Positions 51,677 to 60,352 of a stretch of 64,000 nt of DNA are shown here, piece after piece. The position numbers were made by a program, and so were the translations under genes. Origin of the DNA: Cohnella sp. WQ 127256 (lineage in GTDB: Bacteria > Bacillota > Bacilli > Paenibacillales > Paenibacillaceae); NCBI RefSeq assembly GCF_024519285.1, contig NZ_JAMZCY010000005.1, forward strand, positions 434,001-498,000. Reading direction: 5' to 3'. How positions within the stretch are numbered: position 1 is the first letter of the stretch; each line of letters starts with the position of its first letter. The notes under the pieces were generated by a model. It was not told where the DNA came from, searched no databases, and worked only from the letters and a program-made list of their open reading frames with translations.

Positions 51677-52810
51677 TTATGCTTGATCTTGCTTATTTTC
51701 TGTATCCATAAATCTTTGGCGAATTTCGAGCAGCTTCGGCAATTGTGCGAAGAAGACATCGACGAGCTCAGGATCAAAATGACGCCCGCGTTCTGCGTGG
51801 AAGAGCTTCTCGATCTCCTCGAGTGTCCAGGCAGCTTTATAAACCCGTTCCGCGCTCAATGCATCAAAGACATCCGCAACGGCTGTTATTCGACCGTAGA
51901 TATGGATTTCCTCGCCCTTTCTTCCTAAGGGGTATCCCGTTCCGTCCCATTTCTCATGATGCTGCTCAGCGACGATAGAGGCTGCACGCAACAGCTCCCG
52001 CTTAGATCCCCGAAGCAATTGATGTCCTATCTTCGCATGCGACTTAATAATATTGAATTCTTCCGCGGTTAATTTCCCGGGTTTATTCAATATCGCATCC
52101 GAGATGGCAACCTTACCGATATCATGCATGGGAGACACGGTCCGAAGCAATTCGGCTTGATCCATACTTAACCCAAGGCCCAGGGCCAGCACATAGGAGT
52201 ACTCAGCTACGCGTTTAACATGATTTCCGGTTTCCTTGGATCGAACCTCACCGATCTCACCCATTGCAAATATGATCTCGCGCTGAGTATCAACAATTTC
52301 CTGAGTTAGCATGACGGATTCTAATGATTTGCCAGCGTAAGAGGCGGCCAACGAAAGCAATTCCAAATCTCGTGAAGTAAAATAACCAACTTCAGTTAAT
52401 TTGTTTATCGCCTGAAATGCACCGATAATTTCCCCGTTATTATTGCGGAAAGGAACGGAGATGATCGATTTTGTAAGATAGCCTGTTTTACGATCGTTCT
52501 CGGCATTATGTCGCGGATCATTATAGGCATCCTTGACAATGATCGGCTCCCCGGAGACGATTGCGCTTCCGACTAAACCTGTCCCATACGGGATGCGGAT
52601 TTCATCGATACCATGAGCGACAGTTGTATATTGTTGTTTGTTTACTTCGTCAATTAGCCATACCGTGCATCTATCGGAGAGAATCATTTCGCGACCCATA
52701 TCAGCCATATGGACAAGTACGCCATTTAATTTTCGTTCACTTGCAATCTTAGCAGTATAGTCAAATATTATTTTTAGTAAATCTTCTGGTGACAGTTCTT
52801 TTTTGTACAC
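51677..52810 (-). CDS. GAF and HD-GYP domain protein, probable cyclic-di-GMP phosphodiesterase
   Basis: A 377-residue cytosolic protein. The N-terminal GAF sensor (about 25-165) contains DRCTVWLIDE and GLVGSAIVSGEPIIV. The HD-GYP domain (about 185-350) has MHDIGKVAISDAIL with the HD pair and HHEKWDGTGYPLGRKGEEI with the GYP motif, and HAKIGHQLL and ADVFDAL metal ligands, so it looks catalytically complete. It would hydrolyse cyclic-di-GMP (or a related dinucleotide) on a GAF signal. Start is GTG 52810 after TAAGGAG. The gene stands alone. Confidence 0.88.
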   Translation of the reverse strand: MYKKELSPEDLLKIIFDYTAKIASERKLNGVLVHMADMGREMILSDRCTVWLIDEVNKQQYTTVAHGIDEIRIPYGTGLVGSAIVSGEPIIVKDAYNDPRHNAENDRKTGYLTKSIISVPFRNNNGEIIGAFQAINKLTEVGYFTSRDLELLSLAASYAGKSLESVMLTQEIVDTQREIIFAMGEIGEVRSKETGNHVKRVAEYSYVLALGLGLSMDQAELLRTVSPMHDIGKVAISDAILNKPGKLTAEEFNIIKSHAKIGHQLLRGSKRELLRAASIVAEQHHEKWDGTGYPLGRKGEEIHIYGRITAVADVFDALSAERVYKAAWTLEEIEKLFHAERGRHFDPELVDVFFAQLPKLLEIRQRFMDTENKQDQA

Positions 52811-52883
52811 TCCGGTTCACTCCTTAAGCCATTCCCTTTCCAAATATTCGTGAGAATTTTGTCGATTCCTGCCATATGACAAT

Positions 52884-52919
52884 AAAAAACAACATCTTCT
52901 TGATAGAGATGTTGTTTTT
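52884..52919 (-). terminator. Terminator of TetR-MBL operon
   Basis: AAAAACAACATCT and AGATGTTGTTTTT (52885-52897, 52907-52919) form a 13-bp stem with T-run on the minus strand, 17 bases after the tetR stop. Confidence 0.85.
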
Positions 52920-52936
52920 AGCTATTGTTGTCCTGT

Positions 52937-53500
52937 TCAATTGAAATGAGCACTCATGCCGTCAATATAGTAGGTGATGGATTTGGATATGCTCTCCATG
53001 ATGTCTTCAGACATTTGAAAACCTCCGATCGCTTCTAACGAAGCAAACCCATGCACCATGCTTCGCAAACCACGAATGGCATGTACGGCTTCCTCTTGAG
53101 GTACCCCAAGAGGCTGCATAAGACGAATGAACAAGTTTAAGATGCCTTCTTCAGCTTGTTTGAATGGCTCTGGCTTTGGTTCCGCTACGCGGTTGATGGC
53201 TTCATAGAGACCTGGATGCTGACGAACGAATTGAATGTAAGCGTGGCCCACTTCAATAAAAGCTTGCTTGCCGGATCGACCAATGGCTGCATCATTCAAT
53301 TGATCTCTTAACAAAATAGAAGCATGTGTGGCGAGCTTCTGGCGTAAATCGGGTAATCCCTCGACATGGTTATATAGGGAAGGGGTTTTAATGCCTAGCT
53401 TATCTGCCACGTACGCTAAAGTAACTTGTTCCCAACCCATGCGGTCAGCTATGTCAGAAGCAGCTGCAATGACAATTTCGGGTTTAATGCCTGCTCTCAT
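52937..53500 (-). CDS. TetR-family regulator with WHG-type C-terminal domain
   Basis: A 187-residue repressor. N-terminal helix-turn-helix (about 8-54) with ADRMGWEQVTLAYVADKLGIKTPSLYNHVEG, the typical TetR pattern. The C-terminal ligand domain has RQHPGLYEAINRVAEP and the AVHAIRGLRSMVHGFASLEA segment of the TetR_C_33/WHG group. The start at 53500 overlaps the end of the upstream MBL-hydrolase gene (four bases), so regulator and enzyme are co-translated. A palindromic site at the operon promoter is its likely operator, with self-repression. The inducer is unknown. Confidence 0.88.
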   Translation of the reverse strand: MRAGIKPEIVIAAASDIADRMGWEQVTLAYVADKLGIKTPSLYNHVEGLPDLRQKLATHASILLRDQLNDAAIGRSGKQAFIEVGHAYIQFVRQHPGLYEAINRVAEPKPEPFKQAEEGILNLFIRLMQPLGVPQEEAVHAIRGLRSMVHGFASLEAIGGFQMSEDIMESISKSITYYIDGMSAHFN

Positions 53501-54219
53501 CTACTATTCCTCCTATCTAAGCGTAGTTGGGCTTCATTAATCGCGTGTTGAATGGAAGGAGCAGGTTGTAGGAGTGCGGAGCCATGACCCACGACAAGGA
53601 CGGTTGGATTTAGCTCTAACATTCGCTTTGCACTCGCGATAGCCGTAGGAGCGTGCCATGTCGCCATTGCAGGGAAGGGGAATGCCCATTTCATATGCCC
53701 TGAAACCGCAAAGCCTCCCTTGCTTTGGAAAGCGTCACCCGCTATAAGTGTTTGACTTAATGTTTCCAGATAAGCAAGATGACCAGGTGAATGTCCAGGT
53801 GACGATACGGCTAATAAAGAACCGATGTAGTCATTGTCTTGTATGAGAAAGTCAGGAGTGAAGAGAGCTTTCTTCGGTATTCCGCCTTTCAGTGGGGTTT
53901 GCGGCTCATGCGGAAGAAGGGAATGGTCGCCTTCCAGAATAGAAGCTTCCCGACTAGACATCCCAATCTTGACATCAGGATATTTCTCTTTCAAGAAAGG
54001 GATGGCGCCAAGATGATCCTCATGCGCGTGCGTCAGCAAAATGCGAGTGAGTGGTTTCCCCGTTGCTTGAATAGCTGCGTATATTCCTTTGGCAACAAAC
54101 GGCATACAAGCATCAATGAGGGTTATGCTATGGTCATCTTCTACCAGAAAGCAGTTTAAAGGGAACAACCTTGGCATGAAAGTCAGTTGCGTGACAGGGC
54201 CCCATTGCGATTTTTTCAT
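53497..54219 (-). CDS. MBL-fold metallohydrolase
   Basis: A 240-residue metallo-beta-lactamase-fold hydrolase. Metal ligands are seen in LLTHAHEDHLGAIP (HxHxDH, with Glu at the fourth position), SSPGHSPGHLAYL, and LIAGDAFQ, plus VVGHGSALL. This set fits generic MBL hydrolases such as glyoxalase II-like or lactonase-like enzymes, not a true beta-lactamase. ATG 54219 is the start: GGAGG lies eight bases before it, while the ATG at 54234 overlaps that site. It is the first gene of the two-gene operon with a TetR regulator, suggesting detoxification of a compound sensed by the regulator. Confidence 0.87.
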   Translation of the reverse strand: MKKSQWGPVTQLTFMPRLFPLNCFLVEDDHSITLIDACMPFVAKGIYAAIQATGKPLTRILLTHAHEDHLGAIPFLKEKYPDVKIGMSSREASILEGDHSLLPHEPQTPLKGGIPKKALFTPDFLIQDNDYIGSLLAVSSPGHSPGHLAYLETLSQTLIAGDAFQSKGGFAVSGHMKWAFPFPAMATWHAPTAIASAKRMLELNPTVLVVGHGSALLQPAPSIQHAINEAQLRLDRRNSR

Positions 54220-54256
54220 TATCATCGCCTCCATATACTAATCATGTTATTATAAT

Positions 54257-54273
54257 AACTAATCTAATTAGTT
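54257..54273. promoter_or_regulatory. Palindromic TetR operator candidate
   Basis: AACTAATCTAATTAGTT, a perfect 7-3-7 palindrome, lies about 40 bases before the MBL-hydrolase start. It overlaps the likely promoter (TATAAT on the minus strand just downstream of it), so binding would block transcription. Confidence 0.65.
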
Positions 54274-54300
54274 TAAGCAAGAGGGAATTGCTTAGTTCTG

Positions 54301-54459
54301 TATAATGAGTAGCGAAAAATGTAAAATAATGACGGATCCTGTAGCTGAAGCAAGATAATCTTATCCCTATGTTATGTGTTTGACTCCCTTACTTTAAGGG
54401 AGTTTAATTCTACAATAAGGATGTAGCCAAATAAAAAACCCATTGGGAGGGTCTTACGA
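54301..54459 (+). promoter_or_regulatory. Leader of second sugar ABC cassette
   Basis: TATAAT at 54301-54306 is a possible -10. A short hairpin, ACTCCCTTA (54383-54391) with TAAGGGAGT (54395-54403), lies in the leader; TGGGAGG is the ribosome binding site for ATG 54460. No gene is seen here. Confidence 0.4.
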
Positions 54460-55854
54460 ATGAAAAAGAAAACAATTACGATTGCAGCTTCCGTACTAAT
54501 GCTATCTTCGGTCTTGTCAGCGTGCGGTAGTAAAGAAAACAACAATGCATCACCATCTGCTAGTTCAAGTGCAAGTGAGAGCAGCAGCCCAAGTGAATCA
54601 GCAGCAGCATCATCACCTGCGGCAGTTGAGAACTTTGATATTTCACTGCGTCACATCCAAATTAGTGATCTTCAAAAATTCCGTAAAGCCATTCTTGAAG
54701 AAGTTGTTGCAAAATCCGAAGCAGACGTTCCAGGAGCTAAATTCGAAATGGACCCTGTAGAAGATAGCGTTCAACGTTTTACAAAGCTTCCTGCAGAGAT
54801 GGCTGCTGGAAACCCACCGAAAATCTTTGACTTGTTCGGCGGTCCTGGTGACGGTCAAAAGTATGCTCGCGCTGGTAAATTGCTAGATTTGACTCCAATC
54901 CTTGATGAATTGGGAATTAAAGATCAATTCACTGACTTCTCAACATTTGTTGTAGATGGTAAAGTATACGGCTTGCCAATTGGTGCTAGTTCCGAAGGTT
55001 TCTTCTATAACACAGAAATCTTAGCAGCGAACAACATCGCTGTTCCAAAAACAATGGATGAGCTAGATGCAGCATTTGCCGCTCTTAAAGCAAAAGGAAT
55101 TACACCGATGGCAATGGGTTCATCCGCTGCATGGGTACCTTTCATGCTTGTAAACACACTAGTCGCTCGTTATGCGGGTCCTGAAATTCAAGCTGGTGTT
55201 GGTGACGGTTCACGTAAATTGACTGAGCCTGAAGTCGTTAATGCATTTGCTAAATACGAAGAGTGGATCAAAAAAGGCTACTTCACTAAAGGTGAGCTTG
55301 GTATTGATTACACAGGTCAAATCAATGAATTCATCGGTGGAAAAGCTGCATTCTTGTTCGATGGAACTTGGAGAGCATCGGCGTTCACAGCTGAAGGCGA
55401 CGGTAAAGCTCTAGCTGGTAAAGTTGGTTACTTCGCAATGCCTTCTGCTACAGGCGGTAAAGGCGATCAAACAGCTGTTAACTACAACCAAAATAACGGT
55501 TATGGTTTCTCCGCTGACGTAAATGACAATGAAAAAGCGGCTATCAAAGCGTTCATCAAAAACCTGTACTCAGAAGAATACCAAATCCGTGGTTTCAAAG
55601 AGGATGGAGTTCTTCCTTCCATGAAGGTTGATCCTTCTAAGCTTCCTACTGAAAACCCACTTACTAAAGAAGCGATTGCAATTAACGCAGCAGCTGGATC
55701 TGTATTCCCTCACTTTGATTCTCTAGTCGCTGCTACAGTAAACGGAGAGTTCGAGAAACAAATCCAGAACCTAATTGCGGGTAAAGCAACTGCACAAAAA
55801 GCTACTGAAGCCATTCAACAAGTTCAAGATAAAGAATTAGCTGCTCTTAAATAG
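54460..55854 (+). CDS. Sugar ABC transporter substrate-binding lipoprotein (second cassette)
   Basis: Extracellular lipoprotein of 464 residues. Signal MKKKTITIAASVLMLSSVL with lipobox LSAC (Cys about 22), then a Ser/Ala-rich linker of about 35 residues. The mature region has the family 1 pattern, with a GGKAAFLFDGTWRASAF segment and an aromatic-rich binding groove. Codon use is strongly biased to T/A-ending codons, unlike the downstream permeases, suggesting very high expression. First gene of a binding protein-permease-permease cassette with no ATPase or enzyme to hint at the sugar. Confidence 0.9.
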   Translation: MKKKTITIAASVLMLSSVLSACGSKENNNASPSASSSASESSSPSESAAASSPAAVENFDISLRHIQISDLQKFRKAILEEVVAKSEADVPGAKFEMDPVEDSVQRFTKLPAEMAAGNPPKIFDLFGGPGDGQKYARAGKLLDLTPILDELGIKDQFTDFSTFVVDGKVYGLPIGASSEGFFYNTEILAANNIAVPKTMDELDAAFAALKAKGITPMAMGSSAAWVPFMLVNTLVARYAGPEIQAGVGDGSRKLTEPEVVNAFAKYEEWIKKGYFTKGELGIDYTGQINEFIGGKAAFLFDGTWRASAFTAEGDGKALAGKVGYFAMPSATGGKGDQTAVNYNQNNGYGFSADVNDNEKAAIKAFIKNLYSEEYQIRGFKEDGVLPSMKVDPSKLPTENPLTKEAIAINAAAGSVFPHFDSLVAATVNGEFEKQIQNLIAGKATAQKATEAIQQVQDKELAALK

Positions 55855-55876
55855 ACTAATACAAGTGATAAAGGCG

Positions 55877-55912
55877 TTGAGGTGCCGCCGCCCCGTGTGG
55901 GTGGTACCTCAA
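55877..55912 (+). terminator. Hairpin between binding-protein and permease genes
   Basis: TTGAGGTGCCGCC (55877-55889) pairs with GGTGGTACCTCAA (55900-55912) with G-U and one mismatch. No T-run; likely message stabiliser or attenuator. Confidence 0.55.
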
Positions 55913-55933
55913 TCGTCATAGGGTGGGGGAACC

Positions 55934-56815
55934 ATGAACAAAACACTGCGAAATCCATACGTATACCTGCTCTTTGTAGTGCCGACGATCGGTCTGTATT
56001 TCTTATTTTTCGTATATCCAGTCTTTCAATCGGTCGTATATGGAGTAACCGATTGGGATGGATTGAATCCTGCGAAATTCGTTGGGTTAGAAAACTTCAT
56101 TAATGCTTTTAAGGATGCTGATTTCACAGCTTCAATCAGAAACAACATGTATTTCATTCTCTTTTCCATCTTCATCCAGGTTCCACTTATCATCACATTC
56201 TCGCTACTAATTAGCGGTGTGAAACGATTTCAAGGTTTTTATAAGACAACAGTATTTATGCCTTCTATTTTATCAACGTCAATTATTGGGATTTTGTGGC
56301 AATTTATGTACCATCCAAGTATTGGGTTTTTCAACAAATTCCTCGGTTGGTTTGGTATTGAACCGATTTATTGGTTGTCCGATCCGAAATGGGCGATGCT
56401 ATCCGTTCTAGTAACGAACGCATGGCAGTGGATGGGTTTCTACATTGTACTCGTTCTTGCAGCCATCTTGGCTATTCCGAAGGAAATCAACGAAGCGGCT
56501 GAAATCGACGGTGCAACCGGCATACAGCGGGCCATCAAGATTACTACGCCACTTATTATGCCAATTATATCTGTAGTCGTCATGCTTTCCATTGCAGGAG
56601 CTATGCGTGTCGTTGATATCGTACTCGTCATGACGAACGGTGGTCCTGCTGGTGCAACAGAGGTTATGGCGTCCTATATGGTCAACAAAGCGATTAGGTT
56701 TGGTCAATATGGTTACGGTACAGCCCTTTCCATTATTATTTTCGCAATCGCATTGATCCTGACGGCTATTTACCAACTCGTGTTTGCTAGAAAGTCAGAA
56801 AGGGTTGAGTACTAA
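55934..56815 (+). CDS. Sugar ABC transporter permease, MalF/UgpA type (second cassette)
   Basis: A 293-residue CUT1 permease with six helices. First helix PYVYLLFVVPTIGLYFLFFVYPVFQSVVYG, EAA loop KEINEAAEIDGATGIQRAIKITTPLIMP (about residues 183-210). GGTGGGGGAACC before ATG. The stop TAA shares its last base with the next ATG. Pairs with the next product as the membrane pore, and like the first cassette depends on an ATPase from elsewhere. Confidence 0.9.
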   Translation: MNKTLRNPYVYLLFVVPTIGLYFLFFVYPVFQSVVYGVTDWDGLNPAKFVGLENFINAFKDADFTASIRNNMYFILFSIFIQVPLIITFSLLISGVKRFQGFYKTTVFMPSILSTSIIGILWQFMYHPSIGFFNKFLGWFGIEPIYWLSDPKWAMLSVLVTNAWQWMGFYIVLVLAAILAIPKEINEAAEIDGATGIQRAIKITTPLIMPIISVVVMLSIAGAMRVVDIVLVMTNGGPAGATEVMASYMVNKAIRFGQYGYGTALSIIIFAIALILTAIYQLVFARKSERVEY

Positions 56816-57645
56816 TGCCGAAAATCTTTAAAAAGGGCGTACCCCATCTGTTGTTGATGATCTATGTTATTATCATTTTGTTCCCGTTCGTATTCATCTT
56901 GTTTTCTTCTTTCAAATATTCGAACGACGCGATCGTGAATGCTCCTTTCGGATTGCCGGATCGTATTTCATTCGAAAATTACGCCGAAGCTTGGAAGAAA
57001 GCTAAAATTAGTACGTATTTCTTTAACAGCGCCTACTTGTCCTTATCCGCTGCTGTTGTAGCCATCTTCCTCGCTGCGGCAACGGCATATGCGATTGCTC
57101 GGATGAGATTGAAAAGGATAAGTAATGCGGTGTACCAATTTATCCTAATCGGCATGCTTATACCTTCTAACGTTCTGTTCATTTCTCAGTATATTTTAGT
57201 TAAAGATCTAGGAATATTAGGCACACACTGGTCGTTGTTCTTCCCTTATGTAGCGGGTGCTTTACCCTTCAGCGTGTTATTGATCGTTGCTTTTATGAAG
57301 GCTATTCCTTCTGAAATGGAAGAAGCTGCAATCGTAGACGGATTAGGGGTCATAGGTTCTTTTCTCCGAATCATTCTCCCGCTATCCGTTCCTGCACTTG
57401 TAACGGTATTTATCATTAACCTAATGGGGAACTGGAACGAGTATCTACTCTCCAACTTCTTCATCAGTAAGGATTATCTCAGAACGCTTCCGACCGGTAT
57501 GGTTGGTTTCAGGGATTCGTTCAAGATGAACTATCCTTTGGTATTTACCGGAGTCGTCATAAGCGTATTGCCAATTCTGGTCCTCTATGGATTCTTACAA
57601 AGAACAATCATTGAAGGTCTAACCGCTGGTGGCGTTAAAGGTTAA
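56815..57645 (+). CDS. Sugar ABC transporter permease, MalG/UgpE type (second cassette)
   Basis: A 276-residue CUT1 permease. First helix LLLMIYVIIILFPFVFILFSSF, EAA loop SEMEEAAIVDGLGVIGSFLRIILPLSVP, and the C-terminal EGLTAGGVKG. Start overlaps the preceding stop (TAATG). Last gene of the cassette, with a terminator about 40 bases later. Confidence 0.9.
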   Translation: MPKIFKKGVPHLLLMIYVIIILFPFVFILFSSFKYSNDAIVNAPFGLPDRISFENYAEAWKKAKISTYFFNSAYLSLSAAVVAIFLAAATAYAIARMRLKRISNAVYQFILIGMLIPSNVLFISQYILVKDLGILGTHWSLFFPYVAGALPFSVLLIVAFMKAIPSEMEEAAIVDGLGVIGSFLRIILPLSVPALVTVFIINLMGNWNEYLLSNFFISKDYLRTLPTGMVGFRDSFKMNYPLVFTGVVISVLPILVLYGFLQRTIIEGLTAGGVKG

Positions 57646-57682
57646 GGTATGCTTGTTCTCATAGGTTGGACTAGCTAGCAAT

Positions 57683-57723
57683 AACGTTTGTATCCTCAAG
57701 AAGACGAGGAGCAAGCGTTTTTT
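57683..57723 (+). terminator. Terminator of second sugar ABC cassette
   Basis: AACGTTTGTATCCTC (from 57683) pairs with GAGGAGCAAGCGTT (to about 57718), one bulge, followed by six T. Confidence 0.75.
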
Positions 57724-57782
57724 GCTATTTCAGGGGTTTGTGAGAAAATAACGAGAGAAGCTTAACGGGGGAGGTACACCAA

Positions 57783-58286
57783 CTGAACATATCTTCTTTT
57801 CCGCCGATCGTTGATTCCAACTCGCGTATTCTGATTCTTGGCAGTATGCCTGGAGTAGCATCCTTGCAAGCGCACCAGTATTATGGCAATGCCCGAAACT
57901 ATTTGTGGTCGATTATATATGCGCTCTTCGGTGAGGGAAGGGAACCAGAATCAGAGTATGAAAATAGGCTTGCATTCGCTTTGAGTCATGGGATAGCTTT
58001 ATGGGACGCTATAGCGACCTGTGAGCGGAAGGGGAGCTTGGACAGTGATATTAAGCAGGCGGTTCCCAATGATATCCCAGGGCTGCTACAGCGGTATCCA
58101 GGAGTAGCTATCATTGCTTGCAACGGTACAAAGTCGTATAAAGAGTTGAATAAACACTATGGCTCGCATCCGGAGATCATGAAGCGGAAGGTCGTATGCA
58201 TGCCTTCGACGAGTCCGATCCCGACGAAAAATTATCGTGGACTGGAAGACCGTCTTGCGACTTGGAAACTCCTATTGGAAATGTAA
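57783..58286 (+). CDS. DNA-deoxyinosine glycosylase, uracil-DNA glycosylase superfamily (probable CTG start)
   Basis: A 167-residue base-excision repair enzyme that probably removes hypoxanthine (deaminated adenine). The family's N-terminal strand RILILGSMPGVASLQAHQYYGN is present, followed by RNYLWSIIYALFG, GIALWDAIATCERKGSLDSDI, and ACNGTKSYKEL, with STSPIPTKNY near the end. ATG 57846 would cut into the LGSMPG motif, so the protein must begin earlier. The only plausible start is CTG 57783, eight bases after GGGGGAGG; the frame upstream has no ATG, GTG or TTG back to a stop at 57741. It is a single-gene unit, followed by a terminator. Confidence 0.82.
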   Translation: MNISSFPPIVDSNSRILILGSMPGVASLQAHQYYGNARNYLWSIIYALFGEGREPESEYENRLAFALSHGIALWDAIATCERKGSLDSDIKQAVPNDIPGLLQRYPGVAIIACNGTKSYKELNKHYGSHPEIMKRKVVCMPSTSPIPTKNYRGLEDRLATWKLLLEM

Positions 58287-58290
58287 AAAA

Positions 58291-58324
58291 GGTCAGATGA
58301 GGGAGCCCCTCATCTGACCATTTT
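58291..58324. terminator. Bidirectional terminator
   Basis: GGTCAGATGAGGG (58291-58303), loop AGC, perfect complement (58307-58319), flanked by six A and four T after one A. Serves the glycosylase gene and can also serve the convergent pepF gene. Confidence 0.88.
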
Positions 58325-58378
58325 AAGTCTATATGCTGCTTCTAATGCTACATAGCCTCAGGAGTGTCTAGGAGCTGT

Positions 58379-60169
58379 TTATTTGGTCAATTGCTCCATT
58401 TGCTCAATAAGCCCTTCAAACACACTCATCGCTTGTCTAATCGGCTCTGGGGTGGACATATCGACGCCAGCTTCCTTGAGAATATTGATGGAGTAGTCTT
58501 TGCCACCACTTTTCAAGAAGCCAAGATAACGATCGACTGCCGGCTTGCCTTCATCGAGAATTTGTTTTGCAAAGCTCGTTGCTGCAGAAAACCCCGTCGC
58601 ATACTTATAAACATAGAAGCTGTTGTAGAAATGAGGAATACGCGCCCATTCCATCTCGATATCTTTATCCACAACCATTCCTTTGCCATAATAATTGACA
58701 TTGAGGTCGTAATAGATGGAGCTCAGTTCTTGCGGAGTTAGTGCTTCGCCTTGTTCTGCTCGATCATGGATGATCTTCTCGAATTCTGCGAACATCGTTT
58801 GACGGAACACCGTCGTGCGGAACTGGTCGGCGTAATAAGTAAGCAGGTACATTTTTTCCTTCGGATCGGTCGACTTCTCAAGTAAGTTATTCATGAGCAA
58901 CGCTTCATTCAGCGTAGAAGCAACTTCCGCTAGGAATATCGTGTACTGTGCATCGCGATAATCGTTATTTTGATCAGAGTAATAAGAATGCAACGCATGA
59001 CCCATCTCATGAGTTAACGTGAACATGCTGTTTAGGTTGTCGTTATGGTTGAGAAGTACGTAGGGATGCGTGCCGAACGCGCCCCAGCTGTAAGCACCGC
59101 TACGTTTACCTTCGTTCTCGTAGATGTCAATCCAACCGTTGTCGAAGCCTTCTTGAAGCACCTTGCGGTAGTCATCGCCAAGTGGAGCAAGACTTTCGTA
59201 TACTTTTTTCTTCGCTTGCTCATACGTAATTTCCATATCGAACTCTTCGACTAGAGGGGCGAACAAGTCATACATATGAAGCTCGTCAAGCTTGAGCAGC
59301 TTTTTGCGTAAATCCATATATCTATGCATGAGCGGCAAATATTCATGGATGGTTGAGATCAAATTGTCGTATACAGACTGTGGGATATTATCTCCAAACA
59401 ACGACATTTCCAAAGCAGACGGATAATGACGAGCTTTGGCATAGAACAGGTTCTTGGTCACATTAGCGCTTAAAGTTGAAGCAAGCGTATTGCGCCATTT
59501 GCCATAGGTGTCGTACATCGCTTTGAAAGCAGCACTACGTACGTTTTGGTCCTTGCTTTCAAGAAATTGTATGTATCGGCCGTGTGTGAGTTCGACTTCC
59601 TCACCTTTCTCATTTTTCACCTTCGGGAATTTCAAGTCTGCATTGTTCAGCATCCCAAAAATCGTCCCAGGTGCTTGAGAAACATTGCCTACTTGTGCAA
59701 GAAGCGATTCCTCATTTTTTGATAAAATATGAGGCTTCTGACGGAGCATCTCTTCTAAGGTGCGCTTGTACTTCGCTAGAGAGGGGTCAGAGATAAGTCC
59801 AGTTAGCTGTTGTTCAGACAAGCTTAGAATTTCAGGAGTGATGAAGGAAGTTGCTTCGCTAACTTCAACGCTAATTTTTTTGGATTTTTCGGATAGAGCT
59901 TGGTAGCTAGGCTCAGCTGTATCTTCATGATGACGCATGTTGGCATACACATAAAGTCGTTCTGTTAAGAGGGAGATATCATCATCTAGGTCGAAAATGC
60001 GAGCAATGGAGGCTGCATCTTTAAGCTTGCCTTGATAGCTAGTGATATCAGAGATCATACCTTTGACGCGGTTGAGTTCTGCATCCCAAGCGGCTTGGTT
60101 CGGATATAAATCCTCCAGCTTCCAACGATGCTCCTGTGGGGTTTCATTTCTATTGGCTACTTGTTTCAT
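58379..60169 (-). CDS. pepF: Oligoendopeptidase F (M3 metallopeptidase)
   Basis: Zinc oligopeptidase of about 596 residues that degrades short peptides in the cytoplasm. The HEXXH motif is in [15 protein letters not shown] (around residue 380), and the third ligand Glu follows in [14 protein letters not shown], as in PepF. A second strong signature, [35 protein letters not shown]-like, is near the end (positions about 520-560). Start is uncertain. ATG 60169 ([11 protein letters not shown]) matches the usual PepF N-terminus and has AGGAGG 12 bases upstream. A second in-frame ATG at 60271 has GGAGG at an ideal six bases and would add 34 residues with a hydrophobic segment. The peptide importers in this window would feed it. 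Confidence 0.92.
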   Translation of the reverse strand: [596 protein letters not shown]

Positions 60170-60352
60170 GGGTAAGCTCAACCTCCTGAATAAAGTATCG
60201 TGGGTAATACTGGTGCCAAATAAAGACATGACCACCAGAGAGGCGGTCAGTGGTAAGGCATACATTTTCATAGGACGCCTCCGGAAACGGAATGAGTTAC
60301 CGGAATAGTATGTCCTTACCAGCATTGTTTATTAGCTTAAGACGAGCGTCCT

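Noticed and set aside
58364..58741. 125-codon plus-strand frame antisense to pepF
   Set aside because: It lies wholly antisense to conserved catalytic-region codons of pepF and has no ribosome binding site.
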